Assembly: GCA_905479915.1 (NCBI GenBank)
Contig: CAJQOH010000012.1
Coordinates: 62,001-126,000, forward strand
Length of the DNA stretch: 64,000 bases
Direction of reading: 5' to 3'
Source of the DNA: an uncultured Flavobacteriales bacterium
GTDB taxonomy: Bacteria > Bacteroidota > Bacteroidia > Flavobacteriales_E > Vicingaceae
Below are positions 46,767-55,320 of this stretch, one piece after another (positions within the stretch are counted from its first letter, which is position 1; each line of letters opens with the position of its first letter). The notes beneath the pieces are model-generated. The model was not told where the DNA came from. It worked only from the letters and a program-made list of their open reading frames with translations, and did no database searches. Position numbers and translations under genes: made by a program.

Positions 46767-47186
46767 TTATTCCCAATCTTTACTAGTTCTATAAACAGTG
46801 CCTTTAAATAAAGCCACTATCTCTTCTTTCTGATTGGCAATTGTTATTTCGTAAATCGCAATTTTATTTGAAATTGACTTTTCTACTGCTTTTGCTATAA
46901 TCTCATCTCCAACAACACAAGACTTTGTATGTGAAATTGATGTTTCTACAGAAACACTTTTTCTACCGTGAGAATTAGAAGCAAATGCCAAAGCACTATC
47001 TGCTAAACTATACGTTATCCCTCCATGAGCAATTTTAAATCCATTGGTCATTTCTTCCCTAACAATCAATTTCAATTCGCAAGAACCTTCACTTACCTCA
47101 ACAATTTCAATACCCAACCACTTACTAAAGGCATCACCTTCATACATCTGATTTACTATTTTATTTGCAAGAATACTTGGCTCCAT
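46767..47186 (-). CDS. PaaI-like hotdog-fold thioesterase
   Basis: A 139-residue thioesterase, using the ATG at 47186. The reading frame extends 52 codons further upstream, but those residues have no homology and would not fit the size of the family. The hotdog signature is clear: KWLGIEIVEVSEGSCELKL, NGFKIAHGGITYSLADSALAFASN, SVETSISHTKSC and VALFKGTVYRTSKDW. PaaI hydrolyses stalled phenylacetyl-CoA-type thioesters. It precedes the probable 3-oxoadipyl-CoA thiolase gene by 64 bases on the same strand. Confidence 0.87.
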   Translation of the reverse strand: MEPSILANKIVNQMYEGDAFSKWLGIEIVEVSEGSCELKLIVREEMTNGFKIAHGGITYSLADSALAFASNSHGRKSVSVETSISHTKSCVVGDEIIAKAVEKSISNKIAIYEITIANQKEEIVALFKGTVYRTSKDWE

Positions 47187-47386
47187 ACCTAAACATTTTA
47201 AGTATCCAAATTTAGTAAATATTAGTTCTTTATATTTTATCCTTGAAAAAAACATAAAATAAGATGTGCTGTTCATATAATGTAATAATAAATAACACGA
47301 TGTACCCCTCTTGTCCCCCTTAAAATTATTGATACAACTCAATATTTAAGTTAAGTTTACAATCAAATTACAAATTTGAAAAAAAC

Positions 47387-50300
47387 ATGAAAAAACTACT
47401 AACCACAGCTATTTTATTATTCTTTACAATAAGCTTAACAATAGCACAAGACACAACTATTGTTCAAACTTTAGATTTTACTGATATCACCAAAAGAAGG
47501 GGATGGTATGTATTTCCTAAGGATACTAGTTATCAAAAAGTTTTAATGTATTACACTTTAAAGTGTGATGCCGCTACCACTCGAGATCAATATGCATGTG
47601 GAGAATGGGATTATACTACTTACACTAATTTATATCAACATGAAAATGTAGGAAGTTCTAGATATTTAATCAATGGATCTTATCCTGATACAATAAACTA
47701 TCTTACAAACCCAACTTACACTTATTATGAACAACAACAGTATTTTATTGTTTATGATAACGTTATTTCTGAAGCAGACTACAATTTAGGAGCTGGTACA
47801 ACCCCTGTAACGCATACTCTTGATGCTTCTTATGCGAACAATAAAGCACAGTACTTATGGACCGCAGCAGAACTTTCTACAGCTGGATTAACAGCTGGGA
47901 ATATTGATAAATTAAAATTTGACATTACTGCTTTAGGGGGTAATTTAAATTATTTAGCGCTTAATATGAAGCATACTGCTCTAACTACATTAAGCACTTC
48001 ATCATATGAAACAACTGGTCTAACAGAAGTATTTAAAATGAATTCCTCTTTTTCTTCTATTGGATTAGATTCTATTAATCTAACAACACCTTTTAACTGG
48101 GATGGTACTTCAAACATTGTTATCGATTTTAGTTTCAGTAATTCAGCAAATGGAACTGGGTACACACTTAATGGGGATGCTGCTGCATCTAATATGGGAG
48201 TTCATTCAACACAAGATGATGGTTACTTAAAGTTTGAATGGGGAGACTATGTAACTGTTCCTGCAGGTGCGTTTGCAAATATTAGTAATGAGGTTACTAT
48301 TTCTTTCTGGCAATATGGAGATTCTCTTAAACAACCTCAAAACAGCTATATTTTTGAAGGAAAGGACGCCAATGGTTACAGAGTTCTGAATAGCCACTTA
48401 CCATGGAGCAATAGTAATGTTTATTGGGATGCTGGAAATTCAGGAACCAATAGCAATGATAGAATAAATACAGTTGCTAACTTCAGTGATTTTGCAGGAC
48501 AATGGAACCATTGGGTATTTACAAAAAATAGTACTACTGGTGATATGAAAATTTATTTGAATGGAACATTATTTCATAGTGGAACAGGAAATACAAGAAC
48601 TATGGCTGGTATTAACGAATTTAAAATTGCTGGTAGAGCTGGATCTGGAAACTATGGAAGGTATGATGGTTCTATTAACAACTTTGAGATTTGGAATAAA
48701 GAATTAGATCAAACTACTATTCAAAATTGGATGAATAAAGATATTGATGCTACACACCCTTTTTATTCAAACTTACAAGCTTACTATAAGTTTGATGATA
48801 TGACAGGAACATCTGCCACAGATGCAACTGGAAATGGTCATACAGGATCCTTAATAGGGTTACCTTCATGGAACTATTTAAAAGGAAATGAATTACACAG
48901 AAATCTAACGGAAACAATGGAAAGACCAAATATAGTGCTTACACAAGGCTCTTATCTAACACATATAGATTCTGTAACTGTAACAGATTCTGTTGCAAAT
49001 TCTCAGGTTAGTATTATTCAATATTCTACTAGTATAGATACTAGTGTTACAGGATTAACATTAACCTCAATAGATACAACTTATGGTTGGGAGTCTGGTT
49101 GGGTTTACACCTTCAATGAATATGGAGATACAGTGAATTCTACTTTTGTTAACCATACGAATCAACTTTTAAATAACTACAAATCAACTACTTTTCAAAT
49201 ACAAAACTATGTAACCCCATATGGTATTGGATTAGATTTAGGTCCTGATGGATTTAGATGGGTTTATGATGTAACTGATTATCAACGATTATTACACGAT
49301 ACTGTTGAACTTTCTGCAGGAAATCAACAAGAGTTAATTGATTTAAAATTTGTGATGATTAAAGGTACGCCACCTAGAGATGTTCTTAAAATAGAACAAG
49401 TTTGGCTTGGGGATTATCAACATTCAAACATTGCTAATGATGTTTCAATGCCAGCAGTAGATATTGATTTAGATCCTGCAGCTTCTTCATTTAGAATAAA
49501 AACAAGAACAAGTGGGCATTGGTTCGGTGGATTTGAAAACTGTGCTGAATTTTGCCCTAAATTACATCATGTGGATGTAGATGGAACAATGCGTTTTCAA
49601 TGGAACAATTGGAAATCAGACTGTGCTGAAAACCCTGTTATTGCTCAAGGAGGAACTTGGGTTTACGATAGAGCAGGATGGTGTCCAGGAACATTTACAG
49701 ATACTTATAATCATGAGTTAACACCTTATGTAACTCCTGGAACAACATTCTCTTTAAACTATGGAATGGAAACTACAGCCGGAGGTATGGAAGGGAATTA
49801 TAGAACTAGTGTTCAACTTGTATCATATGGAGCTAACAATTTTAACCTTGATGCAAGAATTGAAGATATCATTTCGCCTAATGACTGGGAATTCCACAAT
49901 AGAGTAAACCCTATATGTGCAGACCCAAAAATCTTAATTCAAAATACTGGAACGACTACACTAACATCTTTAACAATTACATATAATGTTCTTGGAGGAT
50001 CAACAGAGACATATAACTGGACAGGTAGTTTAGAATTTATGGAGAAAGAAGAGGTAATACTACCTATTACGAATCAAGCTTTTTGGGCTACTAGTGCGTC
50101 AACAAATGTATTTGAAGTTAGCGTTAGTTCTCCTAATGGTGGTACTGATGAAAACCCAGATAATGACCATGCTTCTTCTACTTTTGAAAAACCAGATGTT
50201 TACAATGGTAAGTTTGTATTTAGAATTCAAACCAATGCTGCGGGGCATGAAAATTCATACACAATAAAAGATGATCAAGGAAATATAATTCTTTCTAGAG

Positions 50301-50803
50301 GAACTATGGCTTCAAATACTACATACAATGATACACTTGATTTATCTAATGGTTGTTATGTGTTAGAGTTTTTAGATTCTGACGAAGATGGTTTGAGTTT
50401 CTTTGCTAACAATGATGGTAATGGAAATTTAAGGTTTCAATGGATAGCCCCAGCAACACCTTTCATCCATAATTTCAATACTAAATTTGGAAGCTTCATT
50501 AAGTATAATTTTGAAGTAACTAGAGAGGTAGGAGTTAAAACGTATGATAGGTATGAAAATGTAGAGGTTTATCCTAACCCTAGTAATGACATTTTCAATT
50601 TAAGTATTACTGGCTTTGGAAGTGAAACTGTTAATGTTGGTATTTACAATGCTATTGGAGAAGTTTTACACTCCGAATCAAATACATCTGTAGATGGGTT
50701 AATTAAAACGTCATTTGATTTAAGTGATTCACCAAATGGAATCTACTTTGTACGTGTATTCTCAAACAACTCGTATACTGTAAAACAAATTATCAAAAAC
50801 TAA
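47387..50803 (+). CDS. Secreted PNGase F-like protein with LamG-like insert and T9SS type A sorting domain
   Basis: A 1138-residue exported protein. After a signal peptide (about residues 1-20) comes a PNGase F N-domain-like part (MYYTLKCDAATTRD; CGEWDYTTYT). Residues of about 130-265 form another beta domain (TAAELSTAGLTAGNIDKLKF), and about 270-445 a LamG/concanavalin-like domain (GDYVTVPAGAFANISNEVTI; WNHWVFTKN; GSINNFEIWNKELD). Residues of about 640-810 match the catalytic region of peptide-N-glycosidase F (KTRTSGHWFGGFENCAEFC, FQWNNWKSDC, GGTWVYDRAGWCPGTFTDTY). The C-terminus is a type A T9SS domain (VEVYPNPSNDIFNLSITG; SDSPNGIYFVRVFS). Activity on N-glycans is a family inference; I have not mapped each catalytic residue. 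It stands alone on the plus strand. Confidence 0.83.
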   Translation: MKKLLTTAILLFFTISLTIAQDTTIVQTLDFTDITKRRGWYVFPKDTSYQKVLMYYTLKCDAATTRDQYACGEWDYTTYTNLYQHENVGSSRYLINGSYPDTINYLTNPTYTYYEQQQYFIVYDNVISEADYNLGAGTTPVTHTLDASYANNKAQYLWTAAELSTAGLTAGNIDKLKFDITALGGNLNYLALNMKHTALTTLSTSSYETTGLTEVFKMNSSFSSIGLDSINLTTPFNWDGTSNIVIDFSFSNSANGTGYTLNGDAAASNMGVHSTQDDGYLKFEWGDYVTVPAGAFANISNEVTISFWQYGDSLKQPQNSYIFEGKDANGYRVLNSHLPWSNSNVYWDAGNSGTNSNDRINTVANFSDFAGQWNHWVFTKNSTTGDMKIYLNGTLFHSGTGNTRTMAGINEFKIAGRAGSGNYGRYDGSINNFEIWNKELDQTTIQNWMNKDIDATHPFYSNLQAYYKFDDMTGTSATDATGNGHTGSLIGLPSWNYLKGNELHRNLTETMERPNIVLTQGSYLTHIDSVTVTDSVANSQVSIIQYSTSIDTSVTGLTLTSIDTTYGWESGWVYTFNEYGDTVNSTFVNHTNQLLNNYKSTTFQIQNYVTPYGIGLDLGPDGFRWVYDVTDYQRLLHDTVELSAGNQQELIDLKFVMIKGTPPRDVLKIEQVWLGDYQHSNIANDVSMPAVDIDLDPAASSFRIKTRTSGHWFGGFENCAEFCPKLHHVDVDGTMRFQWNNWKSDCAENPVIAQGGTWVYDRAGWCPGTFTDTYNHELTPYVTPGTTFSLNYGMETTAGGMEGNYRTSVQLVSYGANNFNLDARIEDIISPNDWEFHNRVNPICADPKILIQNTGTTTLTSLTITYNVLGGSTETYNWTGSLEFMEKEEVILPITNQAFWATSASTNVFEVSVSSPNGGTDENPDNDHASSTFEKPDVYNGKFVFRIQTNAAGHENSYTIKDDQGNIILSRGTMASNTTYNDTLDLSNGCYVLEFLDSDEDGLSFFANNDGNGNLRFQWIAPATPFIHNFNTKFGSFIKYNFEVTREVGVKTYDRYENVEVYPNPSNDIFNLSITGFGSETVNVGIYNAIGEVLHSESNTSVDGLIKTSFDLSDSPNGIYFVRVFSNNSYTVKQIIKN

Positions 50804-50820
50804 CACAAGTATATATCACA

Positions 50821-50857
50821 AAAAAAGCCATCCTCAAACAAAGGATGGCTTTTTTTA
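50821..50857. terminator. Bidirectional intrinsic terminator
   Basis: AAAAAGCCATCCT and AGGATGGCTTTTT form a long perfect stem around a short loop (CAAACA-type), with A-runs before and T-runs after. It lies between the convergent PNGase F-like gene (stop 50803) and the 3-hydroxyacyl-CoA dehydrogenase gene (stop 50871), and can serve both strands. Confidence 0.88.
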
Positions 50858-50870
50858 TTTTCTAAAATTC

Positions 50871-52028
50871 CTAATAGAAGGTTTTATTATCTCGAACTAA
50901 TCTTCTTAGTAATACACTTGGTCTGTATCTATCATCACCATATTCTGCATGTAAAAACTCTAACCTTAGCAATACTTCTTCTAATCCAATTTCATCAGCC
51001 CACTCTAATAATCCACAAGGATAGTTAACACCTTTGGTCATTGCTAGATCAATATCTTCTTTTGTAGCAATATTTAAAAACAAAGCATCCGCAGCTTCAT
51101 TAATTAACATTACTACAATTCTATTTACTATTTCAGCTCCCAATTCTTCATCTTTATTTGGTGCTGGTTTTTCTGCTCCCTCAGCATAATCAAAATAACC
51201 TCTACCCGATTTTCTTCCATACCAACCAGCCTCAGAATGTCTTTTCTGTGTAAAAGAAGGTCTATACCTTGGATCGTAATAAAAGGCAGCAAATACAGTC
51301 TCTGTTACCGTATAATTAATGTCATTACCTATGTAATCCATTAATGTAAAAGGTCCCATTCTAAAACCTCCCAATTCTGTCATTGCCCAATCAATAGTAG
51401 CAAAATCTGCAATACCTTCTTCGTATATTTTTAAAGCTTCCCCATAAAACGGACGAGCAACTCTATTTACAATAAACCCTGGGGTATCTTTTGTTAAAAC
51501 CGTTACTTTTTTCCAATTATCAATTAATTGACGGGAAGCATTTTTAGTTGCTTCAGAAGTTTGTACAGCAGGAATAATCTCTACCAATGGCATCAAAGGA
51601 GCCGGATTAAAAAAGTGAATACCAATTACTCTTTCTGCTTTTTTACATGCAGAGGCAATTGAGGCAATTGACAATGATGAGGTATTACTTGCTAAAATAC
51701 AGTCAGCAGAAACAATAGTTTCTAACTGAGCAAATACCTTTTGTTTAATATCGATATTCTCAACAATTGCCTCTATAATAATTCCACAATCCTTAAAATC
51801 TTGAACACTTGTAGAAAAAGTTATTCTTGCTAACACATCATCAGCAATCAACTTTCCTTTCTCTTCTAACCTATTTAATATTTTTACCAATTTAGTTTTA
51901 GAACTCCCTAAAACCTCTTCATTTAAATCTACTAAAACTACCTGGTGCTCTTGAGTTGCTGCAATCTGAGCAATCCCTGACCCCATTGATCCTGCACCTA
52001 AAACTCCTACTATTGTTTGTTTATTCAT
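50871..52028 (-). CDS. 3-hydroxyacyl-CoA dehydrogenase, PaaH-like
   Basis: A 385-residue NAD-dependent dehydrogenase. The Rossmann motif GVLGAGSMGSGIAQIAA is at about residues 8-24, and the catalytic region has ASNTSSLSI and GIHFFNPAPLMPLVEIIPA. The helical domain follows (TPGFIVNRVARPFYGEAL; GPFTLMDYIGNDINYTVTE). A second partial copy of the C-terminal domain follows (RIVVMLINEAADALFLNIAT, KGVNYPCGLLEWADEIG), a layout seen in PaaH-type enzymes that oxidise 3-hydroxyadipyl-CoA. Its start overlaps the preceding outer-membrane-protein gene by eight bases, so the two are coupled. A general fatty-acid role is possible. Confidence 0.88.
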   Translation of the reverse strand: MNKQTIVGVLGAGSMGSGIAQIAATQEHQVVLVDLNEEVLGSSKTKLVKILNRLEEKGKLIADDVLARITFSTSVQDFKDCGIIIEAIVENIDIKQKVFAQLETIVSADCILASNTSSLSIASIASACKKAERVIGIHFFNPAPLMPLVEIIPAVQTSEATKNASRQLIDNWKKVTVLTKDTPGFIVNRVARPFYGEALKIYEEGIADFATIDWAMTELGGFRMGPFTLMDYIGNDINYTVTETVFAAFYYDPRYRPSFTQKRHSEAGWYGRKSGRGYFDYAEGAEKPAPNKDEELGAEIVNRIVVMLINEAADALFLNIATKEDIDLAMTKGVNYPCGLLEWADEIGLEEVLLRLEFLHAEYGDDRYRPSVLLRRLVRDNKTFY

Positions 52029-52836
52029 TTGATTTCTTCTTAAAATATTTTAATACTAATCCTCCATTAACCCCAAACCCTTGAGACACATTTCTTCCTA
52101 CCAATACATAAGAAGCGCCAACATAAGCACCTAAATGTTTGAAAATTGGCTTATAAAACGTTCCTCCTATTTTATGGTAACTTACCCCCAATTGTCTAAA
52201 TGTTGCTGGAGTTGGTGTTCCTCTATAATCAAGGCCTCCAATTCCATGCTGAAAATCATACCATACGTCAAAATAATATTTTGATTTTGCTAACCCAGTT
52301 TTTATAGTTAATGGAATTGAATTGGGTACAGGATCACCTTTATATGAATACCCTGTTTGTCCTGTAAAGAAAATACCATTTTTAGCAAAATGATGCACAA
52401 CTAATCTTCCGTCTACCGTCTTTGCTTTTTGACCAATTGCATTTCCTCCTTCTGTTTGATAATCCCCTACATTTGAAGAAAAACCTCCGGCTAGACTAAT
52501 TGTCCATCTTTTTTTATCGTAAACTTTATGCTTTAAAAAAATTGAATAATCTTGAAAATCACTCTCTACTCCGTTAACATCAACATAGGGTAATGATACA
52601 TTAACATCAAGTTTATCTGTAATACCATAAGCTAAAAAAGTATTATAAATTGTAACCGTTCTTTGTAAAGCCACCTTATTGGTACCAGCAAAATAATTAG
52701 GGTTAGATTCATACCCTCCACCAAGTACAAGGTCGAGATTTCCTTTTCCTTTAAAAAAACCATCTACTCTTCCTTGTGCAATCCCCTCAAAAGAATAGAT
52801 TCCTAACAAGCAAAACAATATGAATTTTATTTTCAT
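52021..52836 (-). CDS. Outer-membrane barrel-like protein between PaaG and PaaH genes
   Basis: A 271-residue exported protein. I start at the ATG at 52836; a TTG codon just before it is less likely. A signal peptide is present (KIKFILFCLLGIYSFEGIAQ). Beta-strand segments follow throughout (GNLDLVLGGGYESNPNYF; ITDKLDVNVSLPYVDVNG; WTISLAGGFSSNVGDYQTEG; YFDVWYDFQHG; HLGAYVGASYVLVGRNV). The pattern resembles the phenol meta-pathway and alphaproteobacterial transporter-like barrels, but the match is loose. Its overlap with the PaaH gene and its position 48 bases after the PaaG gene suggest a role in aromatic or fatty-acid uptake; this is only an inference. Confidence 0.6.
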   Translation of the reverse strand: MKIKFILFCLLGIYSFEGIAQGRVDGFFKGKGNLDLVLGGGYESNPNYFAGTNKVALQRTVTIYNTFLAYGITDKLDVNVSLPYVDVNGVESDFQDYSIFLKHKVYDKKRWTISLAGGFSSNVGDYQTEGGNAIGQKAKTVDGRLVVHHFAKNGIFFTGQTGYSYKGDPVPNSIPLTIKTGLAKSKYYFDVWYDFQHGIGGLDYRGTPTPATFRQLGVSYHKIGGTFYKPIFKHLGAYVGASYVLVGRNVSQGFGVNGGLVLKYFKKKSNE

Positions 52837-52883
52837 CAAAACAATAAATTAACTACTTGATAATTACTCGCAGGCATTGCCTA

Positions 52884-53654
52884 CTATTCTCCTTTAAATT
52901 CAGGTTTTCTTTTCTCTAAGAAAGCATTCACTCCCTCTTGGTAATCGTAAGTCTGACCTGCTTCAGTTTGTACTTCATTTTCTCTAATCAACTGCCTGGT
53001 TAAATCATTGTTATATGATTCATTCAACAAACGCTTCGTTAAACCTATACCCTTAGTTGGCATTTTAGCCAATTTTTGTGCAACTCCAAAAGCAACTTCT
53101 TGCAGTTCTTCATCAGCCACAGCTTTATAGATCATTCCCATTTGTACAGCTTCTTCAGCCATTACTTTATCTCCTAAAAACATTAGTGCTGCAGCTTTTT
53201 GCATACCAATTAAACGTGGCAGGTAATATGTACCTCCACTATCTGGTATTAAACCAATTTTACTAAATGCTTGAATAAAAGCAACAGAACTACCAGCAAT
53301 AGTAATATCACAAGCCAATGCTAAATTTGCCCCTGCTCCTGCCGCAACACCATTTACTCCGCATACAATTGGCTTTTCAATCTTTCTTAAACGGTCAATT
53401 ATCGGGTTATAATGTTCTTCAACAATTTTATCCAATTGAGTTTGTTCTGGATCAATTGCTTCAGCTAAATCCTGTCCAGCACAAAAAGCTTTTCCAGTAC
53501 CTGTAAGATATATAGATCTAACTTCGTTGTTTGATTCACACTCATCTAATCGAGCTTGTAAATCAAATGCCATTTGTCTTACAAAACTGTTAAACTTATC
53601 AGGCCTATTAAGCGTAATAATTCCTACTCCGCTTTCTATTTTAAAATCTATCAT
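52884..53654 (-). CDS. Enoyl-CoA hydratase/isomerase, PaaG-like
   Basis: A 256-residue crotonase-fold enzyme. The oxyanion-hole regions appear as GKAFCAGQDLAEAID and VNGVAAGAGANLALACDI. The segment AFSKIGLIPDSGGTYYLPRLIG carries Asp in place of one of the two glutamates of true hydratases. That is the pattern of PaaG, which isomerises ring-epoxyphenylacetyl-CoA to the oxepin and later shifts a double bond. The C-terminal FLEKRKPEFKGE is typical. It precedes the outer-membrane-protein and PaaH genes in the same direction, and follows accC with a repeat-rich gap. Confidence 0.86.
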   Translation of the reverse strand: MIDFKIESGVGIITLNRPDKFNSFVRQMAFDLQARLDECESNNEVRSIYLTGTGKAFCAGQDLAEAIDPEQTQLDKIVEEHYNPIIDRLRKIEKPIVCGVNGVAAGAGANLALACDITIAGSSVAFIQAFSKIGLIPDSGGTYYLPRLIGMQKAAALMFLGDKVMAEEAVQMGMIYKAVADEELQEVAFGVAQKLAKMPTKGIGLTKRLLNESYNNDLTRQLIRENEVQTEAGQTYDYQEGVNAFLEKRKPEFKGE

Positions 53655-53670
53655 TTTAGTACATGGTTTT

Positions 53671-53729
53671 TAGTGTATGATTTATGGGATAAGTTTTTCA
53701 AAACACTAAACACCATAAACTAAACACTA
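53671..53729. repeat. Imperfect inverted repeat between accC and the PaaG-like gene
   Basis: The arm TAGTGTATGATTTATGG (53671-53687) is an imperfect reverse complement of CCATAAACTAAACACTA (53713-53729), 14 of 17 positions matching. The 25-base loop also contains a copy of ACTAAACA. It may be a terminator for accC or a relic of a short repeat family. Confidence 0.5.
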
Positions 53730-53731
53730 TT

Positions 53732-55210
53732 TTACATTCTGTTAATTTTCCACTTAGAGATGGTGTTTTCTGACTCAACTACCACTTTATTTGCTGCTCC
53801 TTCCTCATACAATCTTGCTGCAAAAAGTGCTGCGATTTTTTCTCCTTCAGGGTCTGAATTTTGTAATTTTTCTGGAGTAAAATGCTTTGTCACAAAATGA
53901 GTATCGAATTCTCCACTAATAAAAGCTTCATGTTGCATTGCGTATTTACAAAAAGACATTGTAGTTTCTAAACCGCTAATTTGATAATCATCAATTGCTC
54001 TTATCATTCTTTGTCTTGCCTCTTCTCTATCTTTACCATGAGTAATCAATTTGGAAATCATCGGATCATAATAAATTGGAATATCCATTCCTTCTTCAAA
54101 ACCATCATCCACTCTAACTCCCATACCTTCTGGTCTAACATAGGTATTTAACGTACCAATATCAGGCAAAAAGTTGTTCATAGGATCTTCAGCATAAACT
54201 CTTACTTCAAAAGAATGCCCATTAATTTGAACCTCATCTTGAGTAAAACTCAACTTTTCTCCTCTAGCAATATTTATTTGCTCTTTTACTAAATCAATTC
54301 CTGTTATCATTTCTGTAACAGGATGCTCAACTTGTAAACGAGTATTCATTTCTAAGAAATAGAAATCCTTATTGTTCTCTAATAAAAATTCTACAGTACC
54401 AGCACCAACATAATCACAAGAACGGGCAACATCTACTGCACATTTACCCATTGCTTCTCTAATTTCTGGAGTTAAAACAGCAGATGGAGCTTCTTCAATT
54501 ACTTTTTGATGTCTCCTTTGAATAGAACATTCACGTTCAAATAAATAAACTATATTTCCATGGCTATCTGCAATAATTTGTATTTCAATATGACGTGGAG
54601 AACCTACATATTTTTCAATAAAAACGGCTCCATTACCAAATGATGAAACTGCTTCACTAACAGCTCTATCCATCTGCTCTTCAAATTCATCAGCATTATC
54701 AACAACTCTCATTCCTTTACCACCACCACCACCAGCAGCTTTAATTAAAATTGGAAAACCAATTCCTTTAGCAATTTCTTTTGCTGCTGCAATATCTTCA
54801 ATAGCTTCATCTGTTCCTGGAACCATTGGAATATTATAACTCTTTACCGTATCTTTTGCCTTCAACTTATCTCCCATTAACTCCATAGCTTCTGGAGATG
54901 GCCCAATAAAAGTAATTCCTGCTTGAGTTATTTTTCGTGTAGCATCAGCATTCTCAGATAAAAATCCATATCCTGGATGTAATCCATCTACATCTAAATC
55001 TTTACACACTTGGATAATCTTATCTACTTGTAAATAAGATTCATTTGATGGAGGAGGTCCAACACAAACTGCTTCATCAGCATATTTCACAAAAGGTGCT
55101 TCTCGATCAGCTTCAGAAAAAATTGCTACTGTTTTTACTCCCATTTCTCTTGCTGTGCGCATAACACGTAAAGCAATCTCTCCTCTATTGGCAATAAGTA
55201 TTTTATTCAT
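53732..55210 (-). CDS. accC: Biotin carboxylase subunit of an acyl-CoA carboxylase
   Basis: A 492-residue ATP-grasp enzyme that carboxylates biotin, the first half-reaction of acetyl- or propionyl-CoA carboxylase. The N-terminal MNKILIANRGEIALRVMRTA and the biotin carboxylase blocks HPGYGFLSENAD, IKAAGGGGGKGMRVV, ECSIQRRHQKVIEEAPS, VEFLLENNKDFYFLEMNTRLQVEHPVTE and EVRVYAEDP are complete. The C-terminal tail of about 50 residues after CKYAMQHEAFISGEFDTHFV fits propionyl-CoA-type as well as acetyl-CoA-type subunits. No biotin-carrier or carboxyltransferase gene is adjacent, so the complex it belongs to is not settled here. It lies upstream of the PaaG-like gene. Confidence 0.93.
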   Translation of the reverse strand: MNKILIANRGEIALRVMRTAREMGVKTVAIFSEADREAPFVKYADEAVCVGPPPSNESYLQVDKIIQVCKDLDVDGLHPGYGFLSENADATRKITQAGITFIGPSPEAMELMGDKLKAKDTVKSYNIPMVPGTDEAIEDIAAAKEIAKGIGFPILIKAAGGGGGKGMRVVDNADEFEEQMDRAVSEAVSSFGNGAVFIEKYVGSPRHIEIQIIADSHGNIVYLFERECSIQRRHQKVIEEAPSAVLTPEIREAMGKCAVDVARSCDYVGAGTVEFLLENNKDFYFLEMNTRLQVEHPVTEMITGIDLVKEQINIARGEKLSFTQDEVQINGHSFEVRVYAEDPMNNFLPDIGTLNTYVRPEGMGVRVDDGFEEGMDIPIYYDPMISKLITHGKDREEARQRMIRAIDDYQISGLETTMSFCKYAMQHEAFISGEFDTHFVTKHFTPEKLQNSDPEGEKIAALFAARLYEEGAANKVVVESENTISKWKINRM

Positions 55211-55305
55211 ACGATATCCTAAATAATTTGAAGGTTAAAATTAATAATTGTAGTACACTATTCACAGATATATTAAATAATAATACCAATGTAAATTAGT
55301 TTTCA

Positions 55306-55313
55306 TACTTTTG
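55306..55313 (+). promoter_or_regulatory. Candidate -7 promoter element for the BatA-type gene
   Basis: TACTTTTG is an exact match to TAnnTTTG, the Bacteroidota -7 element. It ends 7 bases before the ATG at 55321, so a transcript from it would be nearly leaderless. No clear TTTG lies at the -33 distance, so this is a pattern-only call. Confidence 0.4.
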
Positions 55314-55320
55314 GGCTTTA

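Noticed and set aside
47187-47342. N-terminal extension of the PaaI-like frame by 52 codons
   Set aside because: No homology, atypical length for PaaI and a good ATG at 47186 fit a shorter gene.
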